Below, in pieces: positions 36,345-47,030 of a stretch of 64,000 nt of DNA. The translations under genes were made by a program, and so were the position numbers. The stretch lies in NCBI RefSeq assembly GCF_964204645.1, contig NC_134026.1:29468650-29532649 (forward strand), read 5' to 3'. The number at the start of each line of letters is the position of its first letter. Positions within the stretch are counted from its first letter, which is position 1. The notes under the pieces are model-generated. The model had not been told where the DNA came from. It did no database searches and worked only from the letters and a program-made list of their open reading frames with translations. This stretch comes from Tubulanus polymorphus. Its lineage: Eukaryota > Nemertea > Palaeonemertea > Tubulaniformes > Tubulanidae.

Positions 36345-37130
36345 ATTGATGACTCCTAAGAAGGCTACTGCCACAATTAGGTGGTATGGATGGCTACTGC
36401 TGCAAAGTAGTGGCAAGGATGGTAAATGCTTCAGCATCATGAGAAGCAAAATCAACCTTAATGATTAAGGTACTGTAATGGAAGTAGTAGCAAGGATGGT
36501 AAATGCTTCAGCATCATGAGAAGCAAAATCAACCTTAATGATTAAGGTACTGTAATGGAAGTAGTAGCAAGGATGGTAAATGCTTCAGCATCGTGAGAAG
36601 CAAAATGAACCTTAATTAAAAAGGTGTTGCAATGGAATGCGTGGCAAGAGTGGTAAATGCTTCAGCATCGTGGGAAGCAAAATGAACCTTAATGAATAAG
36701 GTGTTGTAGTAGCAAGGATGGTCTATATCCCAAAAGACATTTGAAAAGGCTTATCATAGCATTAGAATTGATGATCCCTAAGAAGGCTACTGCCACAATC
36801 AGGTGGTATGGATAATTACTGATGCAAAGTAGTAGCAAGGATGGTCTATATCCCAAAAGACATTTGAAAAGGCTGACCGTAGCATTAGAATTGATGACTC
36901 CTAAGAAGGCTACTGCCACAATCAGGTGGTATAGATAATTACTGATGCAAAGTAGTAGCAAGGATGGTCTATATCCCAAAAGACATTTGAAAAGGCTGAC
37001 CATAGCATTAGAACTGATGCCTTAACTGATGATAACTCCTTAGAAGGCTACTGCCACAATTAGGTGGTATGGATAATTACTGATGCGAAGTAGTAGCAAG
37101 GATGGTAAATGCTTCAGCATCATGAGAACG
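36345..37130. repeat. composite tandem repeats of about 79 and 123 bp
   Basis: Units of about 79 bp with GGTAAATGCTTCAGCATCAT and ACCTTAATGATTAAGG occupy about 36410-36715. Units of 123 bp with CTATATCCCAAAAGACATTT and AAGAAGGCTACTGCCACAAT occupy about 36715-37090, with one earlier copy at 36300. Both share AGTAGTAGCAAGGATGG. The 123-bp length keeps a minus frame open (41-residue period). Confidence 0.9.
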
Positions 37131-37592
37131 AAAATGAAACGGGTATTGTAATGAAATGGTGTGGAACACAGTGGGACGTACAGTCAAATAAAATGGTAAA
37201 AATAAATAAATAAATGATTTAAAATATAAATGAATGATGAGATGGATAAATATCTAATTTTATCCAAAGAAATAAATAAATTGATGAAATGATAAATGAC
37301 TTTTTTTTCATTTTCAGTTTTTAATTATTTTTTTGGAGATTAACCGTAAAACTCCATAAAATCCATATTTACATGTCTGGTTTTTATTTTTTCATTATTT
37401 TTTTTTCAAATAAAAATAAGGAAGGACTGCACGCCCACTGGTTCAAGGAGTGTTGACAGATATTTAACACTGCGCAACCTGCAGATCGACGAAGGAGGAA
37501 GGGAAAACTGAGTTTCAAGAAGTGCCGATCTGCAGACGTGCTGGGCTGATGTTGTTGCCCGGGTGATGGCGAGTGAAGGGGCTGATATTATA

Positions 37593-38365
37593 CTATTGTG
37601 TTCGCCGACGTTTAACCATTTGAAATTTACCTTTAAATGCCCCTTCAACATCGCGGAGCATTCTTATTGGATCTTTAAAATCGATGTTACGAGACCAACC
37701 AGGGCCGCGCGCGATAAGCTCGACAGCGGGGGAAGGTGGTGCCCCCGCTGGAGCGCCCGATGTCGAAGCCTGGGCGGGCGTTACAAAAATATCATTATCA
37801 TCATCTTCTTCTTCATCTTCTTCAAGTGCTCTTTTTTTAGTTTGTCTTTTCTTACTCTTAGTCTTAGATGGCGGTGGTGGAGGTGGTGGAGGTGTTGCGT
37901 GAAGTGGTGGAGGTGTTGCGGGCCCTGGTGGTGGTGGTGTTTGCGCTCCAGGATTGGCGAGATCCTCATCACTGCTCTCCTCTTCAAAGTTGAGCTGTTT
38001 CGGTGGAAGAGGATGAGCGGCACGCTTGCCTTTCTTTTTTGTTTTCGGACGCCCCGTACCTATTGCGTAATTTATATCTTTTGTCTTTCGACGGGGCGAC
38101 CGACGCAGTGAAGGCGTCTGAAGCTGTGGCGCCTCTGTCGGGGTCACCACTGCAGGGGCGACCTCCTGCTCCACATTTACGGGAGAAGCAGGGTCCACCT
38201 CCTGCAAAGGAACCAACTCAAATGGTGGAATTATTTTAGGAGGAGTTGGCTCCTTAGGCCCGCAGATATTAGTAACGCACCTTTTGTAAACGTTTTTCAA
38301 TCCCGGAAGTGCTCTGCGGGCTGCTTCAGACTGATCTTTTATTATATTTTGAATTATATCCAAAT
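37593..38365 (-). CDS. terminal exon of a proline-rich, acidic, probably nuclear protein
   Basis: A T-rich acceptor (CATTCCAG) precedes 38365, and the frame runs 257 codons to a stop at 37593. After a helical start (LDIIQNIIKDQSEAARRALPGL) come a Pro/Val/Glu-rich stretch, a basic patch (SLRRSPRRKTK; GRPKTKKKGKR), an acidic patch (FEEESSDED), two proline runs of up to nine, another basic/acidic pair (KSKKRQTKKRALEEDEEEDDDND) and a C-terminal KRRRTQ. The alternating basic and acidic tracts are typical of intrinsically disordered nuclear proteins. No folded domain is recognised. AATAAA-like signals follow near 37380. The exon begins with two bases, so it needs a phase-1 upstream exon; the one at 54614 fits. 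The 182-codon plus-strand frame over it is an antisense shadow. Confidence 0.65.
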
Positions 38366-40375
38366 CTGGAATGAAAAAAAAAAAACATTAAGGATCATGC
38401 ATATTACACATAAATGACATGTTCGCATATAATTATCATATTTGTAAATAGTTACCTATAAAATAATGCAGTTATCCAATAGGTGAATGTGATGTGATGG
38501 AAAAAACGAAGAGTTGGGTAAGAAGGGTCATTTGAACGTTTGGAAGCGATTGTAAGCTTATTTTGCGAGAAGTGATCATGTCACTGGTTGTACAATACGG
38601 TTGTACAACTAACTCTGTTGTAACTACACTTTTAACCCCTTTTATGATTTGCATCATCCATTACATAATAACGATTAGTCGACAGTATATTATCAATGAG
38701 GCTGATGATTGAATCTTTCAATTCACATTTTATAAATGTCTTATATACTTACATATTTCAGAACCAACCCTGTACGTGGACGGGTACACTTTTGTTAATC
38801 CATTAATGGAACTACTGATTGTAATAAATTACATCCTACCATTACCTTGACAATCAATTTTGGTAGCAAATCATGAATCAAAAATACACTTGATTTTTTT
38901 TCTGGGGTGATGATGTACCAGGTTCCAGGTGACAAAAACTATACATTATAATGAATGGAATTGTTACCCATGACCCTGGTTTCAAAATCTGGGAACCCCT
39001 TTGGAATAACACGCATGATAACTTTTCATTTATCAACCAATTGAAGTGGAAACTTTGCAACGATAAAAGATCTAATTTAAAACAACAGATGTCGCGCTGT
39101 ATCAACAAAAAATTAATTGATAATTCCTTTTATTCAGTAATTACTTTTCAAATGGACGAGTGAAAAATGAGTCCAAACTTCAGAAATGTATTCAATTATT
39201 TTGTAGAACACTTTTTTATTGTATACAGGGCCACACTCCATCCACGGTAAGTGGGAGAACTTGCATTTCATTTCCTCTGAACATGAGGCAAGTGTGTACA
39301 TATTATATTTTCTTCTGAATTTTCTCAAAAATGAAGATAAAAATATGACTGATTTTTTTTAAATTTTATTGTTTAAACTATTTACAGCATGAATTAAAAC
39401 AGAAAAACGACACAAATAATTTCACTTCGCTGAATCTAAAACCAGTAAAAACCATTTCACACAACACTGCCCACTACTGCACCTTCAGAAACAACACTCG
39501 CTACAAATAAAATACATTCATTTTGAAGAACAATATTTCACTATCAACATAAATGGCTGTAATTCATTTTTCCCAATCGAATATTCATTGTCAGCAATAG
39601 GCCTATTGGTACTCCACATATTCATTACATAACTCACCTAGAATGTATAATTCATCGTACAGCAGCCATTCATTTATTCAGATCAACAAAATTCCATGCA
39701 CAGCCATTTCAGCTGATATTCATCATACAGTAGCCTCCGCCTAAACTGCTACAGTTTGGCACCTTCTATTTTTTGACGCCTTATAAAACGTTACCATTAT
39801 GAAACCTAAACAATGCTAACCATTCAGCGTCATTTTACAAACGACAACCGTAAATCGATGTGCAAAACGTCACAGGTTTATGTGTACACATACAAGCTAT
39901 TTGGCAAAATATTATTGATAAAGATGTAGAATGGCTCCCTGTGATTATATAATGACCTCTATTTGAACGTCGGAATGTTATATTGCATTGAATATCATGA
40001 GAAGACGTATTGTAATAGTAAATGATGCATGATTATATCAGGAGCGGCAGGCTTGAATAGAAATGATAAGTAAATCGGATTATTCGGTTAAATGGCGGAT
40101 GTATACACGATTTGGAAGTCTGATATAAAAGTCAGACCCTGTCATGGGGATGCTAGTGGAATGACGAAGCTATCTACGATCTGAGTAGGGCCGGCGTGAA
40201 TTTCATCGGCGGCTACAGCGGTCTATATAAAAACGTGTAAACATATAATTTCAATATTCAGATGTTTTAGAAAATATGTTCGATATTAGGGGTATGCAGG
40301 TTTCATGAGATTAGCAATTTATAATAGCATAGCTGTCATATACGGCTCCGCGTCCACTGATGGCATGTGTATAAG
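38366..40375. other. intergenic or intronic, no gene seen
   Basis: AT-rich sequence. A segment at 39410-39500 (AAAAACCATTTCACACAACA; CACTGCCCACTACTGCACC) is related to tandem units at 42300-42510. Nothing else could be supported. Confidence 0.5.
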
Positions 40376-40379
40376 GTGA

Positions 40380-40520
40380 CAATTCAATTCAATACTTTAT
40401 TGATCCTTATTACATTGAAATTCCGGGATAAAATTCCCAAATTCAATAAAGTTACAAATTTTAAACTAAGAAAATACAAAATACAAGATACATGGGTAAT
40501 TCATACAGAATAACATGAAT
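40380..40520 (-). mobile_element. possible 3' end of a retroelement (minus orientation)
   Basis: CAATTCAATTCAATACTTTA followed by TTGATCC, then an A/T-rich stretch. Read on the minus strand this is a terminal AATAAAGTATTGAATTGAATTG tail, of the kind that ends many non-LTR elements. No reverse transcriptase is visible next to it. Confidence 0.3.
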
Positions 40521-41639
40521 AAGTTATTTAAATGACAATGTCTACTTCAACCCAGACTCAAGTCTAGGATATCGAGTGACAGCCAAACCGGGCCCCGGGA
40601 CCGGGCCGGCTGGCTACACGATATGCTCGAAGTCATGATGAAGCAGACATCAGAAGAGCTCTTTCTTCAACCATGGAGGCAATGAAGTTGCAGACCAGCT
40701 TAGAGGCAAAAGTCAATCGAAGTCGGTCACAAGTTGACAATTGTTTTTTAAATTAGACCAGTCGAAGACTGTATCATCTACCCAATCGCCAAATCTCATA
40801 ATTCCCCAAATTTCTTAAAACTTCGATTTCAAATTTGCAATTCCACATTAGCTTATCCCAGAAATTCTACATTTTTTCGCAGGCGTCAAATAATTTATTA
40901 AAGTTAATTTTCTTGTTTACCTTATTAGGCACCGGTTTTTAAGAATTGCAAAAATCAATTGATTAAAAGATTTATTGAGCCAAATAGCGGTCAAAATTAT
41001 CAAGTTCTTTGTATTCTAAACAAATCTGACCATGTAGTGAATCCCCAAATTTCTTCTATAACTCTTTCAGAGCCCAGTCCACTTTCGTCTACAGATTATT
41101 TCAGGTCGTACTGCGCCCTGTCGACTTTCGTCGACATTTCTTATAGCAGTTTTATTTTTAGTTTTTCGCATAGAATTCAGCAGAGAACCTGCGGCTAGAC
41201 GGCTTGATTAAATGGCAGCGCCCGTTAGTTTGTTTTTATGCTGCGTTTTTGTGGTGTTGCTATTCAAAATCATTGAGTTTTTTTGCGTTTGAAAGGTCAC
41301 GTGATTTAATTATTAGCTCATTTTCTAATTATAATTACCCATATAATTTATATTTCTGACCGTAGACATTGAATATTCCAATGTCAGCTGTTAGCTGAGG
41401 CTAGATTCCCGATTTGTTCATTTTGATACATGAAATTTAGGGGGTTATCAAATAAAAAAGTCACCGATTATAGGACGTCACTTAGCTTATTTGCATAGGA
41501 CGTCACATAAAGATGTTCTTATTGATAGAAGGTTGATAGTACATACACGTATTCTATAATATAGGCGAACAGCCATTATAGTTTACCGGTTTAGCCAGAG
41601 AATAAACAGAAATGAGGTGAACATTTACGGGATATGGGA

Positions 41640-41925
41640 AGCTTTCTGGGAAACCAGGTCATCATGGATTTGAACCCCGTACATTACCATTGCATCCCCG
41701 GCAAGACACTTATCCTCATTTCCTCTCTCCACCCATAAGTAAATGGGTACCTGGCCCGATAGATGACCCCTGAGCGCCTAGCGGCTGTTCGGATGTTGCT
41801 TCTCCCCAGGAGACTATTAAATGGCTGGGGCAATAAAACCGAAAATGTAAAGCGCTCTGAGCAGCAGCTGGATTTAGGGCTATATTAGACACATAATATT
41901 ATTGTTATTATTATCATCGAACAGA
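41640..41925 (+). mobile_element. SINE with tRNA-like B box and ATT tail
   Basis: A B-box-like GGATTTGAACCCC near 41668 is followed by GCAAGACACTTATCC, CTCTCTCCACCCATAAG, AAATGGGTACCTGGC, AAAGCGCTCTGAGCAGC and GGATTTAGGGCTATATTAGAC, and then a run of ATT triplets (to about 41920). This order matches a widespread class of tRNA-derived SINEs of marine invertebrates. It is non-coding and lies upstream of the CACTA element. Confidence 0.75.
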
Positions 41926-42289
41926 GCAATATACCATAAAAGGCAAAACATATGTATCGAAAAACAACATTTCATCTTCATTTCATCGAATTGAACAGAT
42001 TATACCAGGTATAGACCGTCTACCAGTTTAAGTGAAGTCTACAGTATCATTAAGGGCAAAAAATCCATCAAAATGCGATACGTTTGAAAATATGTTTTTG
42101 TAATATGAATTTTCACCGAATTTTATTTCGAAAAATTGTGATACACAGTATTTCCTTAGAGTACTGCACATTTCCATATGGTTTTTGCTAAGTAAGTCTA
42201 GTTCATTTCCATTTCATGACAAACAGAAAAAGGACACAAAAAATTTCATTCAAATTTCTTCTGTATTTTCTGTATTTTCATCATCAATC

Positions 42290-42510
42290 AAAAAACTTAA
42301 ACTTTTACTTTCAGAAACAACTGCCGGGGTAAGATCCATTTCCCTCGACACTGCCCGCTGCTGTACAATCATGCTGTACCTTCAGAAACTACCACTAGGG
42401 GTGCAAACCATTTCGCACGACACTGTCTGTTGCTGTACCTTTAGAAACAACCACCAGGGGTAAAAACCATTTCACACGACTCCGTCCACTGCTGCAACTT
42501 CATACAATCA
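42290..42510. repeat. 66-bp tandem repeat, 3 copies
   Basis: Units contain GAAACAACYRCCRGGGGTAA and CCATTTCRCACGACACTGYC. They are related to the single copy at 39440-39500. No gene assigned. Confidence 0.7.
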
Positions 42511-42879
42511 AATCCATTCACTACAAATTATAATAAGATTTTTGTCTATAAAAATCAAACGTCATTAAACAGCGAACAATAAACGATATTTAGAATTAGG
42601 CCTATATCACATGAATTCATTAAGTATTTCAAATAATCACTACTTACCCTTCAAGTATAGAATCATTCAGTGGAATAATTCACTATAAATACAGCTGCAG
42701 TTGTTTACAGAAAAAACAATATGAAATGTCCTTGTCGAACTTGTAAGGTGTAAAACAGGATAGACCTAGATAAATGTCAGGCCTGGATAACGGTAGAGGA
42801 AATACTTTTTATGGCTGCAAGAAAATAAAAGAATTCTGAAAAATAAAACATTAAGTCAAAGGGTAGGCCTATCTGAAGA

Positions 42880-42930
42880 CATCCTCGCTTGCCAGGGGTC
42901 CGGTATCACTCCCAAACTCGCTTCCACCAG
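42880..42930. repeat. 51-bp dispersed conserved unit, copy B
   Basis: CATCCTCGCTTGCCAGGGGT ... AAACTCGCTTCCACCAG, differing at one or two positions from copies A and C. It lies 125 bp outside the left end of the CACTA element. Confidence 0.85.
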
Positions 42931-43055
42931 CCCCCTGGCTTCACGACGCGTGATTTCATTACTGGCGCTGTTGCGCATGACGTCATATATCGACTTGCGA
43001 AATACTTCCTTGTTCGCTGATTGGTCCATTTATCAGTAATTCCAACAGAAGCCTA

Positions 43056-43230
43056 CACTGTAAAAACTAAGAACGCAGTGAACATACTGAGAACACTGAA
43101 ATAAGGTGTTCCCGAACACTTTTTAATGAATTTGGAACATCATCGAGTGTTCTAAGCTGATTTAAGTGCAAAAGCTCGTTCTGATGAACGCTGAGAACGG
43201 CTATGGAACGGCAAGAACACACCGATCACT
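43056..43230 (+). repeat. left TIR and subterminal repeats of the CACTA element
   Basis: The 20-bp TIR is followed by repeated GAACAY words (GTGAACATACTGAGAACACTG, GTGTTCCCGAACACT, GGAACATC, GAGTGTTCTAAG, GAACGCTGAGAACGG, GGCAAGAACACACC) on both strands. The right end (52580-52796) has the mirrored set. Confidence 0.85.
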
Positions 43231-44137
43231 CCACTAGAGCGTACGTGACTTTTCAAAGCGTTCTAGCACGCTTCACTGCACCTCGCTGACTGTGGAGAAT
43301 CATCTTTAGTAAGCTTTTGTATTCTTGATCTTATAATATTAATCGGCATTCATTGGAAGTAATTATGTCAGATCATGTAGGCCTAAACAAACAGTGCATT
43401 TCACAGCCGGCGTAGGCCTAATACGCGCCACGATGCGCCATAAATGCAATGAATGAATGCGGCAGAAAATCTTTTGGCGGAGGCCTCCACCATAACTGCG
43501 AGCTAAGTGAAGCCACATTTTTTCAGACAATTATTAGCGGCCGCTGCCTTGTGAATTAAAGTTTTATACCAAAAAATATTTTCCTCGGTGACTCCGCGCT
43601 GTTAATCAGGGCAGGGATCGAACCTATGAACTAAAGCTACAATCTCGCTCAAGAAAGTGAATTTGATTGATTTGACTTTTCTCAAGGTCGTTGAGCTTAA
43701 GCTGTCTGCTAAAAACGAACAGTCGCCAAAATTCCACATTCATTGCCTTAAGAAATTATAATTCGAGGCCTTTACGGGTATGATAGTTTACATCTCTGTA
43801 GGCCTAAATAAAAAGATAAAAGCTGCGGTGCATTTTATTGGCATGATGATATACTGAAACTGTGTTATTTTTCTTTTCAGTTTCTTTGCCGTTCAGCCAT
43901 GCCCATGCAACGATATATTGCATTCCAAGATATTACTAGTTTTACGCGCATACTGGAAATTTGCTCTTATTTGAATTTTGACGTCAGCGATGAAGTGATT
44001 GATAGCCACTTTACCATATGCTTTTTTAACATAGGACAGTGCAACCTGATCCAGAATATTTGTGCCTATTATTTGATCGAATATCAAGTCATAAATACAA
44101 CATTATCGTTGTAGAATCAGTACAGTAGAGAGTAAGT

Positions 44138-46669
44138 ATGGTCTATACTTGTAACTTATGTAACTTTTTTTCAATAAGCAATGATGATTTTAAAAATCAC
44201 ATCTTAAGAAAACATAGAAATGATCCACATTTCAAAATAACGTGTGATGCCTGTGGTGCCACCTATCATAATTATTTTTCATATCGTAGTCATTTTAAAC
44301 GCCACCATGCCCATAGGGAAGAAGTTGACCATGAACCCGATGACATAGACCTACCAGAACCGCAAAATCTCCAAATAGGCCTAAATGATGATCCTAGACC
44401 TGACTTAGGCCTGGTGGAACATGATATTCAACAAAATCAAAATGAACTCAATGTTGCAGCAGTTGACCAACTGAAAATGAGTGCTGGGCAATTCATTCTA
44501 AAAATGAGAGCTGGCCATAAAATAAGTGCAAGAGCAACCTGTGAGATGCTTGAAACAGTCAGCCAGTTTACTGAAATTGTTTCTGAGTGTACTCGTGATA
44601 ATATTCTTAGATTAGTTCCTGGACTGAATGAAGAACAAAAGAATTTGATTACTCATTACTTTGCTGAAAAACAGGATGTATTTGCTGGGCTTCAAAGTAC
44701 TTATATGCAGAACAAGTTCTTTAGAGATAATTTCTCTTTGGTTGAACCTGTGGAAATAGTGTTAGGTCATTATTTCAAAAAGGTCAAGGTTAAAGGTAGA
44801 TATATTTTCAAGAAAGTCCCTGCTCTTGGCTATTTTATACCATTATTAGAAACTCTTAAATCAATTTTGAGTATACCTCAAGTAAAGAATTGTGCCAATA
44901 TAAGTCATGCTAGTGAAGATCAATACATGCGAGACATGTGCGATGGTACTTATTTCAAAAACCATCCTCTGTTCAAAAAAAACCCGAATGCACTTTGCCT
45001 TCTTGCATACTGTGATGATTTCGAGCTAGCCAATCCGATTGGAACTCATGCCAAATTGCATAAAATAATCATATTCTATGTAGTTGTATGCAACATTCCA
45101 CCTGAATTACGATCAAAATTGCCAGTAATTCATCTTGTAGCTGTTACACTGAGAAAGTATATTGTTGGTCACAGGGACAGGCTTCAAAAGCTTCTTAAAA
45201 ATTTTGTTGATGATCTAAACACTCTCTATGATGGGTACACATTCATCTTACCCTCCGGCATATATCGTACTAATGGGACTTTATTGGCATTCACTGGAGA
45301 TACGCCTGCAGCAAATGAAATTGCTGGCTTTAAAGAAGGGGTTGGTGGAGCCAGCAAGCCTTGCAGACTTTGTGATATTCATAAGAATGACATGAATGCT
45401 ATATTCTGTCCCTCTGACTGCATGATGCGAGAAGAAGTTGAACATAGAGAGAGGTGTAATTACCTGAAAGAACTTAGTAGGGCTGATAGGCTTCTAATGA
45501 GTAGTGAGTATGGGATAAATAATGATTCTGTGTTGCAAGGTATCAATGATTTCCAGATAACGAAGTGTTTTCCTATGGATGTCATGCATGTACTACTGGA
45601 AGGAATTTGCAATTATGAGACCAAATTATGTCTTCGACATATGGTATCTGATAAAAACATGAATGTTAGTGTTCTAAACAACTGCATAGCAAATTACAGC
45701 TATTCTGAACTTGAAATGAAAGATAGACCTCAACCCATAGATAGAAAAACTCTTTTTGGTAATGGAAAACTAAATCAAACGTCTGAATCTATGCGGATAT
45801 TAATGTATCATTTGCCATTCATTTTGAACGCTATGAACATACTAGATGATAGAGATGAGTATTGGAGTAACTGGATACGTCTTCAAAAGATAACTATTCT
45901 GAGTTTATCCCCTATTATATCTGATGAAACTATTGCATTTATAGATATATTGGTTGCAGTACACAACAGAAAATTCGTAGAGATTTATCCCGATGAGAGC
46001 TATACGCCCAAATTGCACTATATGGTACATTTGGGGGATCAGATGCGAAAATATGGTCCTCTGCGCACACATTGGTGTATGCGCTTCGAAGGGAAACATG
46101 GTTTTTTCAAAAAGATGAAATGGAACAATTTTAAGAATATTGCTCTAGTTATTGCGACAAAGCACCAGCAGTGGCTTTGTCTTCAGCAACTCGGGACGGA
46201 TGGGCAAAGATCCATGTGTTTCTTAAATGACGAAGATGACATAAAATTTGGGCACATAATGCATGAAGACGAAGACCATTTCAATGATATAATGACATAT
46301 TTAGTACGTGAAACACATAGATTGCAGATAGGTCCTTTGATGATAAGCCCAAAGATCGTCGTACATGGTCATATTTACATGCCTGACAACATTCTCCTTT
46401 TAGAATTCGATGAAGATGAATATCCCGTATTTTGTAAGATTACTAAGATTGTAGTTGTTCAGGAAGAGAAATACTTGCTACTTGATAGGTTTTTAGTCGA
46501 GAGGTATGATTACACTCTCAATGCTTATGAGCTTCGAGAGGATCACTCTTGTAGTAGAAATAAGATCTTGTCTGTTCAGGATCTCCAATTCCCTTGGGTA
46601 CTGCCCCAAAAATGCTTTGGTTATAAGAGATATGTTTTACTTTGCTATAGTCCTCTCGTAATGTTGTAA
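44138..46669 (+). CDS. CACTA/EnSpm-family transposase with N-terminal C2H2 zinc fingers
   Basis: An uninterrupted 843-codon frame; an in-frame TAG four codons before the ATG fixes the start. Residues 1-57 hold two C2H2 fingers (C5, C8, H21, H26; C36, C39, H52, H56). A helical region about 110-240 is followed by the catalytic core typical of animal EnSpm/TNP2-like transposases: AYCDDFELANPIGTHAKLHK (Asp293/Asp294), a GDTPAANEIAGFKEGVGGA block near 386-405 with CRLC, and FPMDVMHVLLEG (Asp481, His484). A region near 620-680 (YTPKLHYMVHLGDQ; RFEGKHGFFKK) probably supplies the last acidic residue (E of RFEGKHG). It would bind the element ends and cut and join DNA in the nucleus. Family is from motif memory; the exact catalytic residues are inferred. 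Confidence 0.85.
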   Translation: MVYTCNLCNFFSISNDDFKNHILRKHRNDPHFKITCDACGATYHNYFSYRSHFKRHHAHREEVDHEPDDIDLPEPQNLQIGLNDDPRPDLGLVEHDIQQNQNELNVAAVDQLKMSAGQFILKMRAGHKISARATCEMLETVSQFTEIVSECTRDNILRLVPGLNEEQKNLITHYFAEKQDVFAGLQSTYMQNKFFRDNFSLVEPVEIVLGHYFKKVKVKGRYIFKKVPALGYFIPLLETLKSILSIPQVKNCANISHASEDQYMRDMCDGTYFKNHPLFKKNPNALCLLAYCDDFELANPIGTHAKLHKIIIFYVVVCNIPPELRSKLPVIHLVAVTLRKYIVGHRDRLQKLLKNFVDDLNTLYDGYTFILPSGIYRTNGTLLAFTGDTPAANEIAGFKEGVGGASKPCRLCDIHKNDMNAIFCPSDCMMREEVEHRERCNYLKELSRADRLLMSSEYGINNDSVLQGINDFQITKCFPMDVMHVLLEGICNYETKLCLRHMVSDKNMNVSVLNNCIANYSYSELEMKDRPQPIDRKTLFGNGKLNQTSESMRILMYHLPFILNAMNILDDRDEYWSNWIRLQKITILSLSPIISDETIAFIDILVAVHNRKFVEIYPDESYTPKLHYMVHLGDQMRKYGPLRTHWCMRFEGKHGFFKKMKWNNFKNIALVIATKHQQWLCLQQLGTDGQRSMCFLNDEDDIKFGHIMHEDEDHFNDIMTYLVRETHRLQIGPLMISPKIVVHGHIYMPDNILLLEFDEDEYPVFCKITKIVVVQEEKYLLLDRFLVERYDYTLNAYELREDHSCSRNKILSVQDLQFPWVLPQKCFGYKRYVLLCYSPLVML

Positions 46670-46737
46670 ACTGCTGTTGTTTTTATAGATTTTATAGAAG
46701 GCTAGGTCACTGGATGTGGTGTGTCTGTCAGAAACTA

Positions 46738-46898
46738 CAGTGGAACCTCGTTACTTCATGAGACCAGAAAATATGTTCATTATAACTGATATATTTTGAA
46801 TCCAGTATGAAAAATTATAGGAGGTCAAATTATCCCATTTTGAACAGTTTGTAATAACCGATAAATCGTTATATCTGATGTTATAACGAGGTTCCATG
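46738..46898. mobile_element. pogo/Tigger-like MITE, about 161 bp
   Basis: The left end CAGTGGAACCTCGTTACTTC and the right end GATGTTATAACGAGGTTCCATG are terminal inverted repeats of the type found in pogo/Tigger elements, bordered by TA on both sides (46736-46737, 46899-46900). It was inserted between the transposase gene and the second gene of the CACTA element and has no coding capacity. Confidence 0.75.
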
Positions 46899-47030
46899 TA
46901 TATCCAACTATCTGACTACTCCTTTAATGCTAGAATTTTTGTGGAAATATTTCTTATTGCTTAGGTAAACTGTCCGTTTGAAAAAGCAAGGTTTTCAATC
47001 TCACACTGACAGTGTCAGCTTTATTAAAAT

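Noticed and set aside
37563-38111. 182-codon plus-strand frame with runs of Ser, Trp and Cys
   Set aside because: It is antisense to the proline-rich exon; its runs are the complement of the GGT/CCA-rich tracts, and the minus frame is longer with a good acceptor.
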